Source of the DNA: Sporosarcina sp. Te-1
GTDB taxonomy: Bacteria; Bacillota; Bacilli; Bacillales_A; Planococcaceae
Direction of reading: 5' to 3'
Assembly (NCBI RefSeq): GCF_017498505.1
Contig: NZ_CP071798.1
Location: forward strand, 3,583,501 to 3,647,500
Length of the DNA stretch: 64,000 bases
The notes beneath the pieces are model-generated. The model saw only the letters and a list, made by a program, of their open reading frames with translations. It was not told where the DNA came from and searched no databases. The translations under genes were made by a program, and so were the position numbers. The first letter of the stretch is position 1. Each line of letters starts with the position of its first letter. Shown one piece after another: positions 49,138-59,040 of this stretch.

Positions 49138-51892
49138 AGAGTTCAAATGTCAACAAGTCATCCAATTCAGCATCCGATAATTCCGTCAACCATTGGCTTG
49201 ATTGAATCAGATCGGCGGACAACTTGGCCTTTTCTTCTAACATTTTATCAATTTTTTCTTCTATGGTACCGACCGTGACAAATTTATGCACGTGGACAAA
49301 CTTTGTCTGGCCGATCCGATAAGCCCGGTCAGTTGCTTGATTTTCAACTGCGGGATTCCACCATCGGTCCGCATGCAGCACGTGATTTGCTTTTGTTAAG
49401 TTCAGACCGGTGCCGCCTGCCTTCAAAGACAGGATGAAAATCGGAAATTCTCCTGTTTGAAAAGCATCGACAAGTGCATCCCTTTGCCCTTTAGGCATAC
49501 TGCCGGTCAAAAATGGCACATCGATCTCATATAACTCGGATAAACATTGGCGGATCAACTGCCCCATGCCGATATATTGAGTGAAAATGAGACATTGTTC
49601 ACCGTTTTCCGCAATATCAGCAGCCATCGACACGATGCGCTCTAATTTTTCGGAGCGTTCCATCATCTGAGTGGCAGGCGAATGGGGTTCTTTCAAAAAG
49701 AGTGCCGGATGATTGCAAAGTTGCTTTAAACGACTCAACATCTTTAGAATGAGTCCTTTTCGTTCAAAACCGGTCGTTGTTCCCAACTTGAACTTCGTAT
49801 CATCGATAAAGCTTTCATAGAGAGCGGCTTGTTCCGTCGTCAACGGGCAGTACTCGTTTTGCTCCAACTTCTTCGGCAAGTTCAATTGCAAATCTGGATC
49901 ATTTTTCGTTCGACGCAGCAGGAAGGGGCGGATTTTAGAACGCAGCTTCCGTTTCGCTAATTCGGAATCATCCCGTTCGATTGGAATGATGAAATCATCC
50001 GTAAAACGTCGGAAATTGCCGAAGTATCCTTTATGGATGAAATCGAAAATGGCCCATAGCTCAGACAGCCGGTTTTCAATCGGCGTCCCGGTCAACGCGA
50101 TATGATGACGTCCTGTTAACTTACGAATGGCTCGGGATTGCTTCGTTTGCATGTTCTTAATATTTTGAGCCTCATCGAGCGTAATGCTTGAAAACGTAGC
50201 CGATGCAAGCGTTTCTCCATCTTGCGTTGCTGTTCCGTATGTTGTTAAGATGACATCCGGACGCACCTCTTTCATCAATTCGGTAAAATCCTCTTCTCTG
50301 GCGCGAGATGGTCCATAATGGATGTGCATGGTCAAGTCAGGAGCAAATCGTTCCAACTCCTTTTGCCAGTTGCCAAGCACGCTCGTTGGACAAATGATCA
50401 AAGAAGGCGGGGTATCCTCTGGCAGGCCAGCATCACGATGGACATGCAGTAAGTAGGTAATAAGCTGTACCGTCTTGCCAAGCCCCATATCATCTGCCAG
50501 ACAAGCGCCGAATTGATGGTTGCGCATGAAGATGAGCCAGTTATAGCCTTCCACTTGGTAGGGCCGTAATTCTGCACGCAATAAAGGCGAAATCGGAACT
50601 GCAGGAAGTCCTTTTTTAGATGAAACGATCTCCACATAATCCTGCAACGATTTTTGCATTGTAAAGGAAAACAAGGGATCCACAGGTTCCTCATCCAATT
50701 CGAGTGGAATAATTTCTTCTGGCACTTCCTGAAATAACAGATCCTTAACCGTCCACTCCCCAGCATCTGCCCGATCCATCAATTCCCGGATCCGTTTCAA
50801 CCAGAGGGGATCTAAATGGAACCACTCGTCACCCGCCCTGATAAACTCCCGATTTTCGTCAACGAGTTTACGGAATTCATCCTTGTCCATCTCCTTGCCG
50901 GCAAGTGAGAAATTCCAATCGAAGGAAAGCACTTCATCAAGCCCGGCAGCCGAACGATACGAGGCAGTCCCTGCACTTGTCCGAACCCGCATTTTCGATT
51001 CAGTCACCGATTTCAGCCAGGCTGGCAGAATGACGGGATAACCGAATGATTGAAATAAAGGCAGATCTTCTTGGATAAAGAGCCTAACGTCGGCATCGCT
51101 CATTGGAACAGATAGGAATGTACCATCAGAAGCAGCATGGACGGAACGTAAAAAGGATACAATTTCATCTTGTCGTTGCTTGATCGATTCATGCAAATCA
51201 GTCCATTTCGGTGGAAGCGCTTCTTCAATCGGAGCATTTCGTTTGCGGATTGCAGGGGTCCAATGGGTGCCGCGCTCATTGACCAGAACCGTCTCCAGCA
51301 CCCACTCCGTTTCTGCATCATCTTTTGGTTCTGTCAACCGGAGTGCCACTTGAATTGGTGAATCCTCAGCAGGTCCATTCGGCCACCCGTACTCCTGCAG
51401 GTGGGCAAGAAGCGATGGCAATTGATCGCCCCGAATTCCCGACTCTACCAATTTCTCCAAAAATGCTTCTTGCAGGATAGTGGCTGTTTGAGTGGTGATT
51501 TCAAGCTGCTCTGCATCAAATGTAGGAGTGCCTTCCTCGTTCAGGGAAACGGCTTTCCAAAGTGTAGTATCTTTCCATAAACCAGCTGCTTCTTTGAACG
51601 CCTTAATTTGCTGCGCATCTTCTTCGGTCATTCCGAGATAGACAGCAAACGGATGGGCATGAGAATCCATAAAGACTTGCAGGAATTCGCTCGTCTTGAG
51701 CAATACCGTGTTCCCTTCCGTGGCGGCAAGCAATCCAAAGAGCGCCTGTTGATTATTGAAAAAGAGATAGGAAGCCAGTTTATCTGGAGCAATCGGTATA
51801 GTGCCGTCCATTGCCGAAATGGCGTACCGGCCAGCCCCTGCTTGCTGGATCGTCATATTCAATTGGATTTGCAGCGTACCCATATTCATCAT
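49136..51892 (-). CDS. ywqA: SNF2-family helicase YwqA
   Basis: The 918-aa protein has a long N-terminal region (about 1-440) typical of bacterial SNF2 proteins and a two-lobed ATPase core: Walker A DDMGLGKTVQL, DEAQ box (LDEAQNIKN), LTGTPIENRLSELW, then the second lobe with LIFTQYIGM, LSLKAGGTGLNL and the arginine motif ATDRAYRIGQ. It is a DNA translocase of unknown target, cytoplasmic. It overlaps the upstream ywqB by 4 bp, so the pair is coupled. B. subtilis has the same pair. Confidence 0.93.
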   Translation of the reverse strand: MMNMGTLQIQLNMTIQQAGAGRYAISAMDGTIPIAPDKLASYLFFNNQQALFGLLAATEGNTVLLKTSEFLQVFMDSHAHPFAVYLGMTEEDAQQIKAFKEAAGLWKDTTLWKAVSLNEEGTPTFDAEQLEITTQTATILQEAFLEKLVESGIRGDQLPSLLAHLQEYGWPNGPAEDSPIQVALRLTEPKDDAETEWVLETVLVNERGTHWTPAIRKRNAPIEEALPPKWTDLHESIKQRQDEIVSFLRSVHAASDGTFLSVPMSDADVRLFIQEDLPLFQSFGYPVILPAWLKSVTESKMRVRTSAGTASYRSAAGLDEVLSFDWNFSLAGKEMDKDEFRKLVDENREFIRAGDEWFHLDPLWLKRIRELMDRADAGEWTVKDLLFQEVPEEIIPLELDEEPVDPLFSFTMQKSLQDYVEIVSSKKGLPAVPISPLLRAELRPYQVEGYNWLIFMRNHQFGACLADDMGLGKTVQLITYLLHVHRDAGLPEDTPPSLIICPTSVLGNWQKELERFAPDLTMHIHYGPSRAREEDFTELMKEVRPDVILTTYGTATQDGETLASATFSSITLDEAQNIKNMQTKQSRAIRKLTGRHHIALTGTPIENRLSELWAIFDFIHKGYFGNFRRFTDDFIIPIERDDSELAKRKLRSKIRPFLLRRTKNDPDLQLNLPKKLEQNEYCPLTTEQAALYESFIDDTKFKLGTTTGFERKGLILKMLSRLKQLCNHPALFLKEPHSPATQMMERSEKLERIVSMAADIAENGEQCLIFTQYIGMGQLIRQCLSELYEIDVPFLTGSMPKGQRDALVDAFQTGEFPIFILSLKAGGTGLNLTKANHVLHADRWWNPAVENQATDRAYRIGQTKFVHVHKFVTVGTIEEKIDKMLEEKAKLSADLIQSSQWLTELSDAELDDLLTFEL

Positions 51893-53466
51893 AAATTCAG
51901 ATTCCCTTTCTCCATCTCTTCATTTAATGCACGAAGTCGGCGGTACTGTTCCCGGACCGTATCAATGTAGCGGTTCCAGAAATCAATTTGTCCTGCCTTT
52001 TTTGCGCAAGTGCGCATCCTTTTGAAAATACGGACTGCCCGACGATAACTATGGCGATTTTTCTCACTGATAAAACGCATGGCAAACGTATGGAATAAAG
52101 GGATGACGGCCATCGGTTCCTTTTGGCTCACCCATTTCAGCGTATCGGAGTCGATAGAATCGAAGGCCACGTCAAACCGATGCATGAGCGAAGCCCATTC
52201 TGCAAACCGTTCTCGCTCAATCAAGAAATCAGCATAGACCGGAACACAAGCTTCTCCATAGGCGGCAAACAGCTTCTCCCGTTCCTCGCCTGAAAAGTCG
52301 GCTTCTTCTAACAGGCCATCGATTTTCCGAATGAAATTCAATCGATTCCGGAAAGGGACGTGAGACTTGTAGTAGTTTGCGATATGCGGATAAATGGTGT
52401 TCATCACGGTATTCAGTTCATCCATGCGATCTATCGAGAGACAGTACTCGGCAATGGGGAGCCAACAGTCAATCCGTTCGCCGCCTTCACGAAGGGCGAT
52501 TTGTTCCAACTCGGACAGATTGTCTTGAATCAAACGGAGAGCCACTTCAAGAAAAACCTTTTCGTCCGCCGTTTCATTCTGAAGTTGCAAAAGCTCTTTG
52601 TCCCGTGCGGCAGTATCTGTAAACAGTTTATTCCATAGGAGAAGGTAGGTGAGGATCCGTTCTCTAAAAAGTCCGGTATGTCCCAAAACCACATTGCGTA
52701 CTATTTCCTTCAGCCTTTCATAAAATGCATCCGTCTCAAACAGTTTGGGCCGGGATCCGAGCGCTTGTACCACTTTCTGTATATTCTCAAACTGCGCGGA
52801 AAACCATGCAGATAATTGCCACTCAGGGTAATGGTAAGAGTCCCCGGTAAGCAGTTTCATGTTCGTCTTTAAATAAGGCATGGCAGTATCCAGCAATATC
52901 AGTCGATAATAAAGTTCAAAAAGAGGCTTCCATTCGTATTCGAAAGGAGCGAGCGGAAGCATACGTTGGCCGATCTGCGCCGCTTCGTGCAAAAACACAT
53001 TCGGACTCTCATATGGATCGATGGCACGTAATGGTTCTGTCAATTTCTCCAATACACTGACCCAAGCTTCCGGTGTTCTTTCCGATATCTTTAAAGCTAA
53101 CTGTTGAACTTCGGACTGCCGCCATTCCTGCAGCCAGTCTGATAATGAATGGAATTGCATATACAAATGGAATGTCACAGCAACGATATGCTCACATAAA
53201 TCCTCGGGATGGCATGAGCAAGTTCCCTGTGAATTCTCAAATGATAAACGGACGGTTGCGGGGTAACGTGCATGCACTGTAACAACGACATCATCATTTG
53301 AGTAGGCATATTGTTGAACAGCACCTTGCCTGACGAGTTGAACAGCTCGTTGCACTGTAGTTGCCTCCTTTTCTGAAGAAGGCCGACACGTTTGTTCTAT
53401 TCTTTCCATCATTAATTCAATTTCTTGTTCATGTAAATAAGATACACGTTCAGCTGTCATGTGCAT
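51889..53466 (-). CDS. ywqB: SWIM zinc-finger protein YwqB
   Basis: The 525-aa protein has a SWIM finger near residues 80-95 (CSCHPEDLCEHIV: CxC then CxH). The rest is helical and unassigned. SWIM proteins encoded beside SNF2 helicases likely deliver them to DNA or partners. I chose the ATG at 53466, with GGGAGTGA just upstream; in-frame codons before it lack a site. Confidence 0.85.
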   Translation of the reverse strand: MHMTAERVSYLHEQEIELMMERIEQTCRPSSEKEATTVQRAVQLVRQGAVQQYAYSNDDVVVTVHARYPATVRLSFENSQGTCSCHPEDLCEHIVAVTFHLYMQFHSLSDWLQEWRQSEVQQLALKISERTPEAWVSVLEKLTEPLRAIDPYESPNVFLHEAAQIGQRMLPLAPFEYEWKPLFELYYRLILLDTAMPYLKTNMKLLTGDSYHYPEWQLSAWFSAQFENIQKVVQALGSRPKLFETDAFYERLKEIVRNVVLGHTGLFRERILTYLLLWNKLFTDTAARDKELLQLQNETADEKVFLEVALRLIQDNLSELEQIALREGGERIDCWLPIAEYCLSIDRMDELNTVMNTIYPHIANYYKSHVPFRNRLNFIRKIDGLLEEADFSGEEREKLFAAYGEACVPVYADFLIERERFAEWASLMHRFDVAFDSIDSDTLKWVSQKEPMAVIPLFHTFAMRFISEKNRHSYRRAVRIFKRMRTCAKKAGQIDFWNRYIDTVREQYRRLRALNEEMEKGNLNL

Positions 53467-53557
53467 CGGATCACTCCCTGAACTTAGCATTCCCTCCATT
53501 ATACTGGCTGTGGACATGAAACGTAAATGAATACAATTTTTGAATTGAGGTGTTCGA

Positions 53558-53857
53558 ATGGAAAGTTTCGTATTATACGTACACGACTTACAAGCCCATC
53601 TCTATTGGCGGAAGAAAAAAGATGCTTACATACAAGAGTGGATTATACCTTATGCCAATCGGGCCAGACACTTGCAGTCGATCAAGATTGATCTGGAGAC
53701 GAATCATATCATTATCGAGAAAAAAACAGACGCGCCCTTTGATATGAATAAACGAATTGTGGATTGCCTGACGGAAATGAACATCGGGTTCAAGCCCAGG
53801 CAGATGACTTTGTTTCTCGATAAGCCGCCGTCCCAGAAAACCATCGTCCGCATATGA
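53558..53857 (+). CDS. Hypothetical protein, 99 aa
   Basis: GAGGTG lies before the ATG. The small basic protein (LYVHDLQAHLYWRKKKDAY, then IDLETNHIIIEKKTDAPF) is a mix of beta strands and helices. No family is recognised. It is divergent from ywqB. Confidence 0.6.
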   Translation: MESFVLYVHDLQAHLYWRKKKDAYIQEWIIPYANRARHLQSIKIDLETNHIIIEKKTDAPFDMNKRIVDCLTEMNIGFKPRQMTLFLDKPPSQKTIVRI

Positions 53858-53969
53858 AGACATTAAAATAGCGCCGTATGAATAAAATAGAAACATATCA
53901 TTCACAAAACAGCTTGTCCTATGATAGAATGGTATTAATAATCCGAATATTCAATACGGAGGGAGAACG

Positions 53970-54413
53970 ATGTTATCAGTACAGCGCATGATGCCGTTTT
54001 TTACTAGCCAAGAGGATTTTCGCCTGCGCCTCGTGTTTGCGTACCAATATTTCTCAATCATTAAGGGAGGAGAAGTATATCAATTCGTCCCAACCGAAGG
54101 AAAAGAGATTGTCATCAATATGAAAAGCCTGCAAGTCGAAAATTTAGGAGAGGTCTTCGTCTTTCAACGGGGCAGCCGCTTTCTTCGCCTGCCACTCTAT
54201 CAACTACTTTTAATTTCCGACTTGCACTTGCACCTATCATCCATGCTGGAGGGCACATTTAACGTGGAGATGAAAATGCCCGAGGTGGTTGTGGAAGAAT
54301 CGTTGAACATCGTAAACGAACTCGAATCGGCCAACAAATTGCGGATGATTGATTACGCCCTTGAAACAAACAATCGTACTCTATTCAATGAACTGACGGA
54401 AGGATTGCACTGA
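53970..54413 (+). CDS. IDEAL-domain protein (YpiB-like)
   Basis: The 147-aa protein ends in MIDYALETNNRTLFNELTEGL, which matches the IDEAL domain found at the end of several Bacillus proteins. The N-terminal part has LYQLLLISDLHLHL. IDEAL proteins are adaptors or of unknown role. GGAGGGAG precedes the ATG and a strong terminator follows. Confidence 0.65.
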   Translation: MLSVQRMMPFFTSQEDFRLRLVFAYQYFSIIKGGEVYQFVPTEGKEIVINMKSLQVENLGEVFVFQRGSRFLRLPLYQLLLISDLHLHLSSMLEGTFNVEMKMPEVVVEESLNIVNELESANKLRMIDYALETNNRTLFNELTEGLH

Positions 54414-54432
54414 TGGTGAACTATACAACGTA

Positions 54433-54470
54433 AAACACTTATCGGAAAATGTGCCGATAAGTGTTTTTTT
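54433..54470 (+). terminator. Rho-independent terminator after the IDEAL gene
   Basis: A perfect 13-bp stem AAACACTTATCGG/CCGATAAGTGTTT with an 8-nt loop is followed by T4. Confidence 0.93.
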
Positions 54471-54840
54471 ACGTTGCAGACTGGGTAAAGAGATGAGAAC
54501 CGCTTGCTTGGCAGCTAGGAAACTATGTGGTTACAAAGTGAAGGGCAAGGATGAAAAATGTGGAACCAACCAATCCGAAAGCTGCGTCTTTCCAGGAGAA
54601 TCGATAGTTTTCCTCTTGTTTCATTCACATCTGCTCCTTTGTCGATTTCCCGGGAAATAAAACAATTTTCTGACAGGAAATCTATGTTGTTATTACAGAA
54701 TGTCCAATGACCATACAATTTATTCCTAAAAGTAGTAAGAATGATTCCAACTCTTCATTGAAAAACTATATTTATTTGATAAAGTAGGAAGTACAGGATT
54801 ATACAAGGTTCGGCACCAGATCGTAGAAAGGATTGTCGCT
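54471..54840 (+). other. 370-bp gap before the membrane protein/HlyD pair
   Basis: No gene is seen. The first 110 bases are G- and A-rich with nested pairs (AACCGC with GTGGTT enclosing TAG-GAAA-CTA), which could be a structured RNA. I could not match it to a known riboswitch. The rest is AT-rich. Confidence 0.35.
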
Positions 54841-55527
54841 ATGTTTTTTGATTTCAAGTTCTGGCATCACCTGACAAGGCCGCATGAGCTTGCGTTAAGC
54901 CTCCAGACGGCTACGATGCGGAAATATGACATCCGTGTCTTTTTTGTTTTTCTTGCAGGACTTCTCATTTTCACATGCAGGAGTATCTGGGGGATGGGAA
55001 CAGAGTCGCTGACTCCATTACTCGCCACCATGTCGCTCGAGGATTATACCTTAGCGCGGATTGCATCGCTCGCAGGGGCACTCATTTGGGCGCTCATCTA
55101 TATGGCGTTTCATTATTACGGGATTGCATACATACTTAGCTTAATCACATCTATCCCCTTCAAACGGTTGCTTCCATTGCAATTGCTTGTCACAGGGCTG
55201 TTACTTATGGAAAAGGCGCTTGTCTTTTTTGTGTTCGCAGTTAAAGGTGCATCTGCCAGTGTTTCTTTCCTGTCTTTCGGCCCACTTGCAGCGACAGTTT
55301 TGGAAAACTGGTACTTGATTCTATTTTTAAATCAACTCACCATTACAGGCGCGTTGATCATTGCAATGCAATACCGATACATACGCAGCTTTGAAGGCAT
55401 GAAGGAACAACGTCATCTGCTTTGGACGCTCTTCGGCATCCACCTGATCATGGCTTTCATAACGGCTGCAGTCGGTTTCATTCCTTTTGAAACGCTTTAC
55501 CAAGACCTGGTTGGAGGTGGCAACTGA
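54841..55527 (+). CDS. Yip1-like integral membrane protein
   Basis: The 228-aa protein starts with a short cytoplasmic segment (FKFWHHLTRPHELAL), followed by five hydrophobic helices, a plan like Yip1-family proteins of Firmicutes. It overlaps the next gene by one base (TGATG), so it probably works with that adaptor, for example as the membrane partner in an export or envelope process. The assignment rests on topology. Confidence 0.6.
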   Translation: MFFDFKFWHHLTRPHELALSLQTATMRKYDIRVFFVFLAGLLIFTCRSIWGMGTESLTPLLATMSLEDYTLARIASLAGALIWALIYMAFHYYGIAYILSLITSIPFKRLLPLQLLVTGLLLMEKALVFFVFAVKGASASVSFLSFGPLAATVLENWYLILFLNQLTITGALIIAMQYRYIRSFEGMKEQRHLLWTLFGIHLIMAFITAAVGFIPFETLYQDLVGGGN

Positions 55528-56807
55528 TGAATAAACGTTTATCGATCGCCATCGCATTTGTCATCAGTCTGTTCATTGCAGTCAATGCTTTTTTATTGTT
55601 CTCTGATCAAAGCAAGATTCAAAAATCAGTTTATGTACCGACATATGAACGTATGACAGCAGGTACTTACGAAGAACAGATCGCCAAAGAAGGACTTGTA
55701 GCGCCAGCTGAATTATTTACAGTGTACGTCGGAAATGAAGAGACGATTGATACATGGCTCGTCAAAGAAGGCGACCGGGTGGAAATAGGTGATGAATTGG
55801 CTTACTTGCAGTCTGAACGGGCGGAATCCCAAATGGCTGCTTGGGAAGCGGAAGAAGAGGGGCTCCTAGATCAAATGAGGAGTGTAGAGAATACGTTAGC
55901 TGAACTTCAATCCGAACGGTCCAGTGCCGGACGCAATAATGGAACAAATTTTAATACAACGGAATCTCCGGATGGGCAAGAGGTTGAGTTGAACGTCAAT
56001 GTCCAGGTGGATGTCCAGCAGGACGGTGCTTACGCCCAGGCCATTGCGGCAGCAGAACAGGAATTGGCCGAGATCGACAGGAAATTGACTGTCGTTCAAA
56101 CCCAGCTTTCGCAGCCATCTGCCCGTGCAGCGCTGGTTAGTCCGGTGGATGGAATCGTATCTTCCGTCAACCGGCATGGCTCCATCGTGTCGGCAGACTT
56201 ATTTAGCGAGCAGAAAGAGATCATTACGTATGCTGACGTTAAGGAGTGGCAGAAAATCGAAGTGGGTGACGAGGTGTTGATCCAGCAGGATGGGATGGAA
56301 ACACCACTTGAAGCGAATGTTCTGTCCGTATCAGAAGTGCCTGCCCCTGACTCGGAATGGAAGAGGGCGTATACGGAGCTGAACTCGAAAAAAGAGAAAA
56401 ATCCGCTGGAATTCTATGAAATTCGAGTCGCCATCCAATCGGAAGAAACCACCATTCCATTCGGAGCTAACGTCAATACCTTTATTGTTGTCAATGAAGC
56501 ACAAGATGCTGTGGCGATTAAGCAAAGCTGGTTAACAAACGTCAATCGGCAAACGGCCACCGCTTTCAAAATTGATGAAAATGGGAACGCAATTCCTGTC
56601 CAGTTGACAGTTCCGTTCCTGTATCATGACCGTGCCGTTATATCGGATGGATTAGCGATTGGCGACGTGGCGCTTGACGAAAAAAATCTCCGTGACTATG
56701 CAGGACCCACAAAAGTTTTCCTGCCAATGCCGCTTGATTGGCCATCCAAAACAGCTTGGAAATCCTTCGGCTGGAAAAACTATGTCAAATATATGTTTAT
56801 CGAATAA
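55527..56807 (+). CDS. HlyD-like efflux adaptor
   Basis: The 426-aa protein has one N-terminal membrane helix (about 7-27), a lipoyl-like half (VKEGDRVEIGDELAYLQSE), a coiled-coil hairpin (about 85-185) and the returning half (ARAALVSPVDGIVSSVNRHGS), then beta domains. This is the plan of HlyD/RND-type adaptors that link an inner-membrane transporter to the outside. No ATPase or permease of the usual type is adjacent; only the Yip1-like protein is. Confidence 0.8.
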   Translation: MNKRLSIAIAFVISLFIAVNAFLLFSDQSKIQKSVYVPTYERMTAGTYEEQIAKEGLVAPAELFTVYVGNEETIDTWLVKEGDRVEIGDELAYLQSERAESQMAAWEAEEEGLLDQMRSVENTLAELQSERSSAGRNNGTNFNTTESPDGQEVELNVNVQVDVQQDGAYAQAIAAAEQELAEIDRKLTVVQTQLSQPSARAALVSPVDGIVSSVNRHGSIVSADLFSEQKEIITYADVKEWQKIEVGDEVLIQQDGMETPLEANVLSVSEVPAPDSEWKRAYTELNSKKEKNPLEFYEIRVAIQSEETTIPFGANVNTFIVVNEAQDAVAIKQSWLTNVNRQTATAFKIDENGNAIPVQLTVPFLYHDRAVISDGLAIGDVALDEKNLRDYAGPTKVFLPMPLDWPSKTAWKSFGWKNYVKYMFIE

Positions 56808-56840
56808 AAAGTGGTTCCCTTGCCGGGAATCACTTTTTTT
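56806..56840 (+). terminator. Rho-independent terminator after the HlyD-like gene
   Basis: AAAAAGTGGTTCCC pairs with GGGAATCACTTTTT around a 5-nt loop with one mismatch, followed by T. Confidence 0.88.
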
Positions 56841-57021
56841 CATGAACGAGTCGTCACGAGTAGTCCCAACTCACCAGTAAGCCTTGTCAATCATCAGCTT
56901 TCAACAAAACCCTGTTCGAAAAGTGGCGAAAATTTCTATGGCCAACATGGAAACTTCATAGTCTATATTTCTATCCTATTGATATAATAAAGAAACATAG
57001 AATAAAAAGGGGAACGGGACA

Positions 57022-58203
57022 TTGAAACGTAAATTTCTCATTACAGCTATTGCTTTATTTATATGCACTTTGTTCTTAAACACAGGAAAGAGCAATGCTG
57101 CCGAAACGTCAGAAAATCAATCCACTCAACGGTACGTTGCGTTGCATGATCGTATTTTGCCATTCCAAGATATACGGGTAACGGAAGGGGATACAAAAGT
57201 ACCGTTAGCGGACATTGCAAAATATCTGTATTTGCCTGTGGAGACTGACAAGGACATAACGATCATTCGCAAACGGGGCATCGAATTCCGTTTCGACCCA
57301 GCGACCGGCACGACAACCAAAGACGGGAAAGTGCTTGCCTGGTCGCCCATCCAACAAATAGATGGTATCACGTATATTAGTGTGAAATATATCGCTCGAG
57401 AAATCGGTTTCCAATTAGAGTTCTTTCAGAAGGAAAAGACAATCCGTATCTATCGGGATAACTATGCCCACATGAACCACGACGACTTCCAACAATTTAT
57501 CCACCAATATCGGATTACACAACAAGAAGCCGCCAAGCCAAAACCGACACCCGACCAACCGCAATCATCGAAAACAAAACCAAACGTCTATCTCACATTT
57601 GACGATGGACCCAATCAATACACAACGATCAATATGCAAACGCTGAAAGACAATGAGATAAAAGGAACTTTCTTTTTCCTCGGCAAACATATGCAAACGC
57701 ACCCGTCTATCGTGAAGTCCGCATCCAAAGAGGGCCATTACATCGGTTCGCATAGCATGACGCATGACAAGGATCTCGTGTACAAATCAACAGAAGCTCT
57801 TTTGGATGAAATGAAGGAGAGTACGGGACTCATCCAACAAATTACAGGCAAAAGCACCAAACTGGTCCGTGTTCCCTACGGCAGCAAACCGCACGTCACA
57901 CCCGACATGCAAAAGCAACTGGCTTGGCAAGGCTACAAAATGTGGGATTGGGACGTCGATTCAAATGACTGGAAATATAAAGACGTCGAATATGAAAAAA
58001 TCATTGAAAACGTGAAAAACGGTGTGGTCCAGGCAGAGAAAGCAGGGGATCGTGACATCGTCATCCTTCTGCATGACCGAAGCCAAACAACCAAAGCACT
58101 TCCCGATATCATCAATTGGCTCAGGCATGAAGGCTACCAATTTAAAACGTACGATCCTCAACATCACATCGTCCAAAACTTCCTGCACGACAAAGCCCTA
58201 TAG
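57022..58203 (+). CDS. Secreted polysaccharide deacetylase with copper-amine-oxidase-like N-domain
   Basis: The 393-aa protein has a signal peptide (about 1-27, ending SNAA), a stalk-like Cu-amine-oxidase N domain (about 45-150) and a NodB deacetylase domain (about 190-385): metal-binding YLTFDDGPNQ, SHSMTH, and the substrate motif RVPYGS. It likely removes acetyl groups from peptidoglycan or another wall glycan. The start is TTG with GGGGAACGGGA upstream. It is a single gene with its own terminator. Confidence 0.88.
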   Translation: MKRKFLITAIALFICTLFLNTGKSNAAETSENQSTQRYVALHDRILPFQDIRVTEGDTKVPLADIAKYLYLPVETDKDITIIRKRGIEFRFDPATGTTTKDGKVLAWSPIQQIDGITYISVKYIAREIGFQLEFFQKEKTIRIYRDNYAHMNHDDFQQFIHQYRITQQEAAKPKPTPDQPQSSKTKPNVYLTFDDGPNQYTTINMQTLKDNEIKGTFFFLGKHMQTHPSIVKSASKEGHYIGSHSMTHDKDLVYKSTEALLDEMKESTGLIQQITGKSTKLVRVPYGSKPHVTPDMQKQLAWQGYKMWDWDVDSNDWKYKDVEYEKIIENVKNGVVQAEKAGDRDIVILLHDRSQTTKALPDIINWLRHEGYQFKTYDPQHHIVQNFLHDKAL

Positions 58204-58228
58204 AACCGCCCCCTGTGGCGGTTTTTTC
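58204..58228 (+). terminator. Rho-independent terminator after the deacetylase gene
   Basis: AACCGCC pairs with GGCGGTT around CCCTGT, followed by T4. Confidence 0.9.
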
Positions 58229-58256
58229 TCGTTAATCAAACCAATGAAGCCGCCGC

Positions 58257-58735
58257 GCGCATAAAATCTTGCCATCCGCGCAAACCGAAGCTGGCCGCGC
58301 GCATAAAAGCTGAAATCCACGCATAACGAATCCGTCCGCGCGCATAAAAGCTGAAATCCACGCATAACGAATCCGCCCGCGCGCATAAAAGCTGAAATCC
58401 ACGCATAACGAATCCGCCCGCGCGCATAAAAGTCGTAATCTGCGCAAACGGGTGCCGCCCGCGCGCATAAAAGTCGTAATCTGCGCAAACGGGTGCCGCC
58501 CGCGCGCATAAAAGTCGTAATCTGCGCAAACGGGTGCCGCCCGCGCGCATAAAAGTCGTAATCTGCGCAAACGGGTGTCGCCCGCGCGCATAAAAGTCGT
58601 AATCTGCGCAAACGGGTGTCGCCCGCGCGCATAAAAGTCAGAATCGGCGCAAACCGAAGCCCCCCGTGCGCATAAAACTCCCAATCCGCTCAATCGGGTG
58701 CCACCCGCACACATAAAAATCATATCCACACATAC
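58257..58735. repeat. Phased GCGCATAA/GCGCAAAC array, nearly identical units
   Basis: Motifs start at 58257, 58278, 58299, 58319, 58340, 58360, 58381, 58401, 58422, 58442, 58463, 58483 and so on, alternating 20 and 21 bp steps (41-bp unit). Five consecutive units from 58422 are almost identical, which points to recent amplification. Earlier units use ACGCATAACG as the second motif. Minus-strand frames (YARG/CADYDF heptads) lack ribosome binding sites. Confidence 0.88.
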
Positions 58736-58970
58736 CTAACCCTCCCTCACAAAAGTCCTCTTCCTAAACAATCCCACCCAGAACAAAAAAACCATCCATC
58801 TCCCACAAATCTCCCCCTTCCCACCCCCGTCAAATGTCCCGAATCCCACTTCTAGTTAATTAGTTGGCAATCCAGCATTATCCATAAATCCTTAGCGCTA
58901 CCTGAATTTTCCCTTTCCCATTCTTTTGAACGATATTTCAGAAAAATCAACAAAAACAGCACTATACGGT
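58736..58970. other. G-depleted tract and AT-rich gap before the subtilase gene
   Basis: 58741-58860 has only about six G in 120 bases on the + strand with C common, like the tract at 41.5 kb, and likewise abuts an array. Nothing coding is seen. AT-rich sequence follows. Confidence 0.5.
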
Positions 58971-58972
58971 AT

Positions 58973-59001
58973 TTTCAATCTATTTTATCTATGCTATCTT
59001 T
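58973..59001 (+). promoter_or_regulatory. Promoter of the subtilase gene
   Basis: TTTTCA (58973-58978), a 17-bp spacer and TATCTT (58996-59001) with TGC just before it (extended -10). Confidence 0.45.
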
Positions 59002-59040
59002 TGAGAGCACGACCAATTTCATGTCAAGGGGGAAAGAATA

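Noticed and set aside
58198..58729. Long minus-strand open frames through the 58-kb array (YARG/CADYDF heptads)
   Set aside because: They arise because 41-bp units happen to lack stops in several frames; three overlapping frames read equally well, none has a ribosome binding site, and the 20/21 alternation breaks any single repeat frame.
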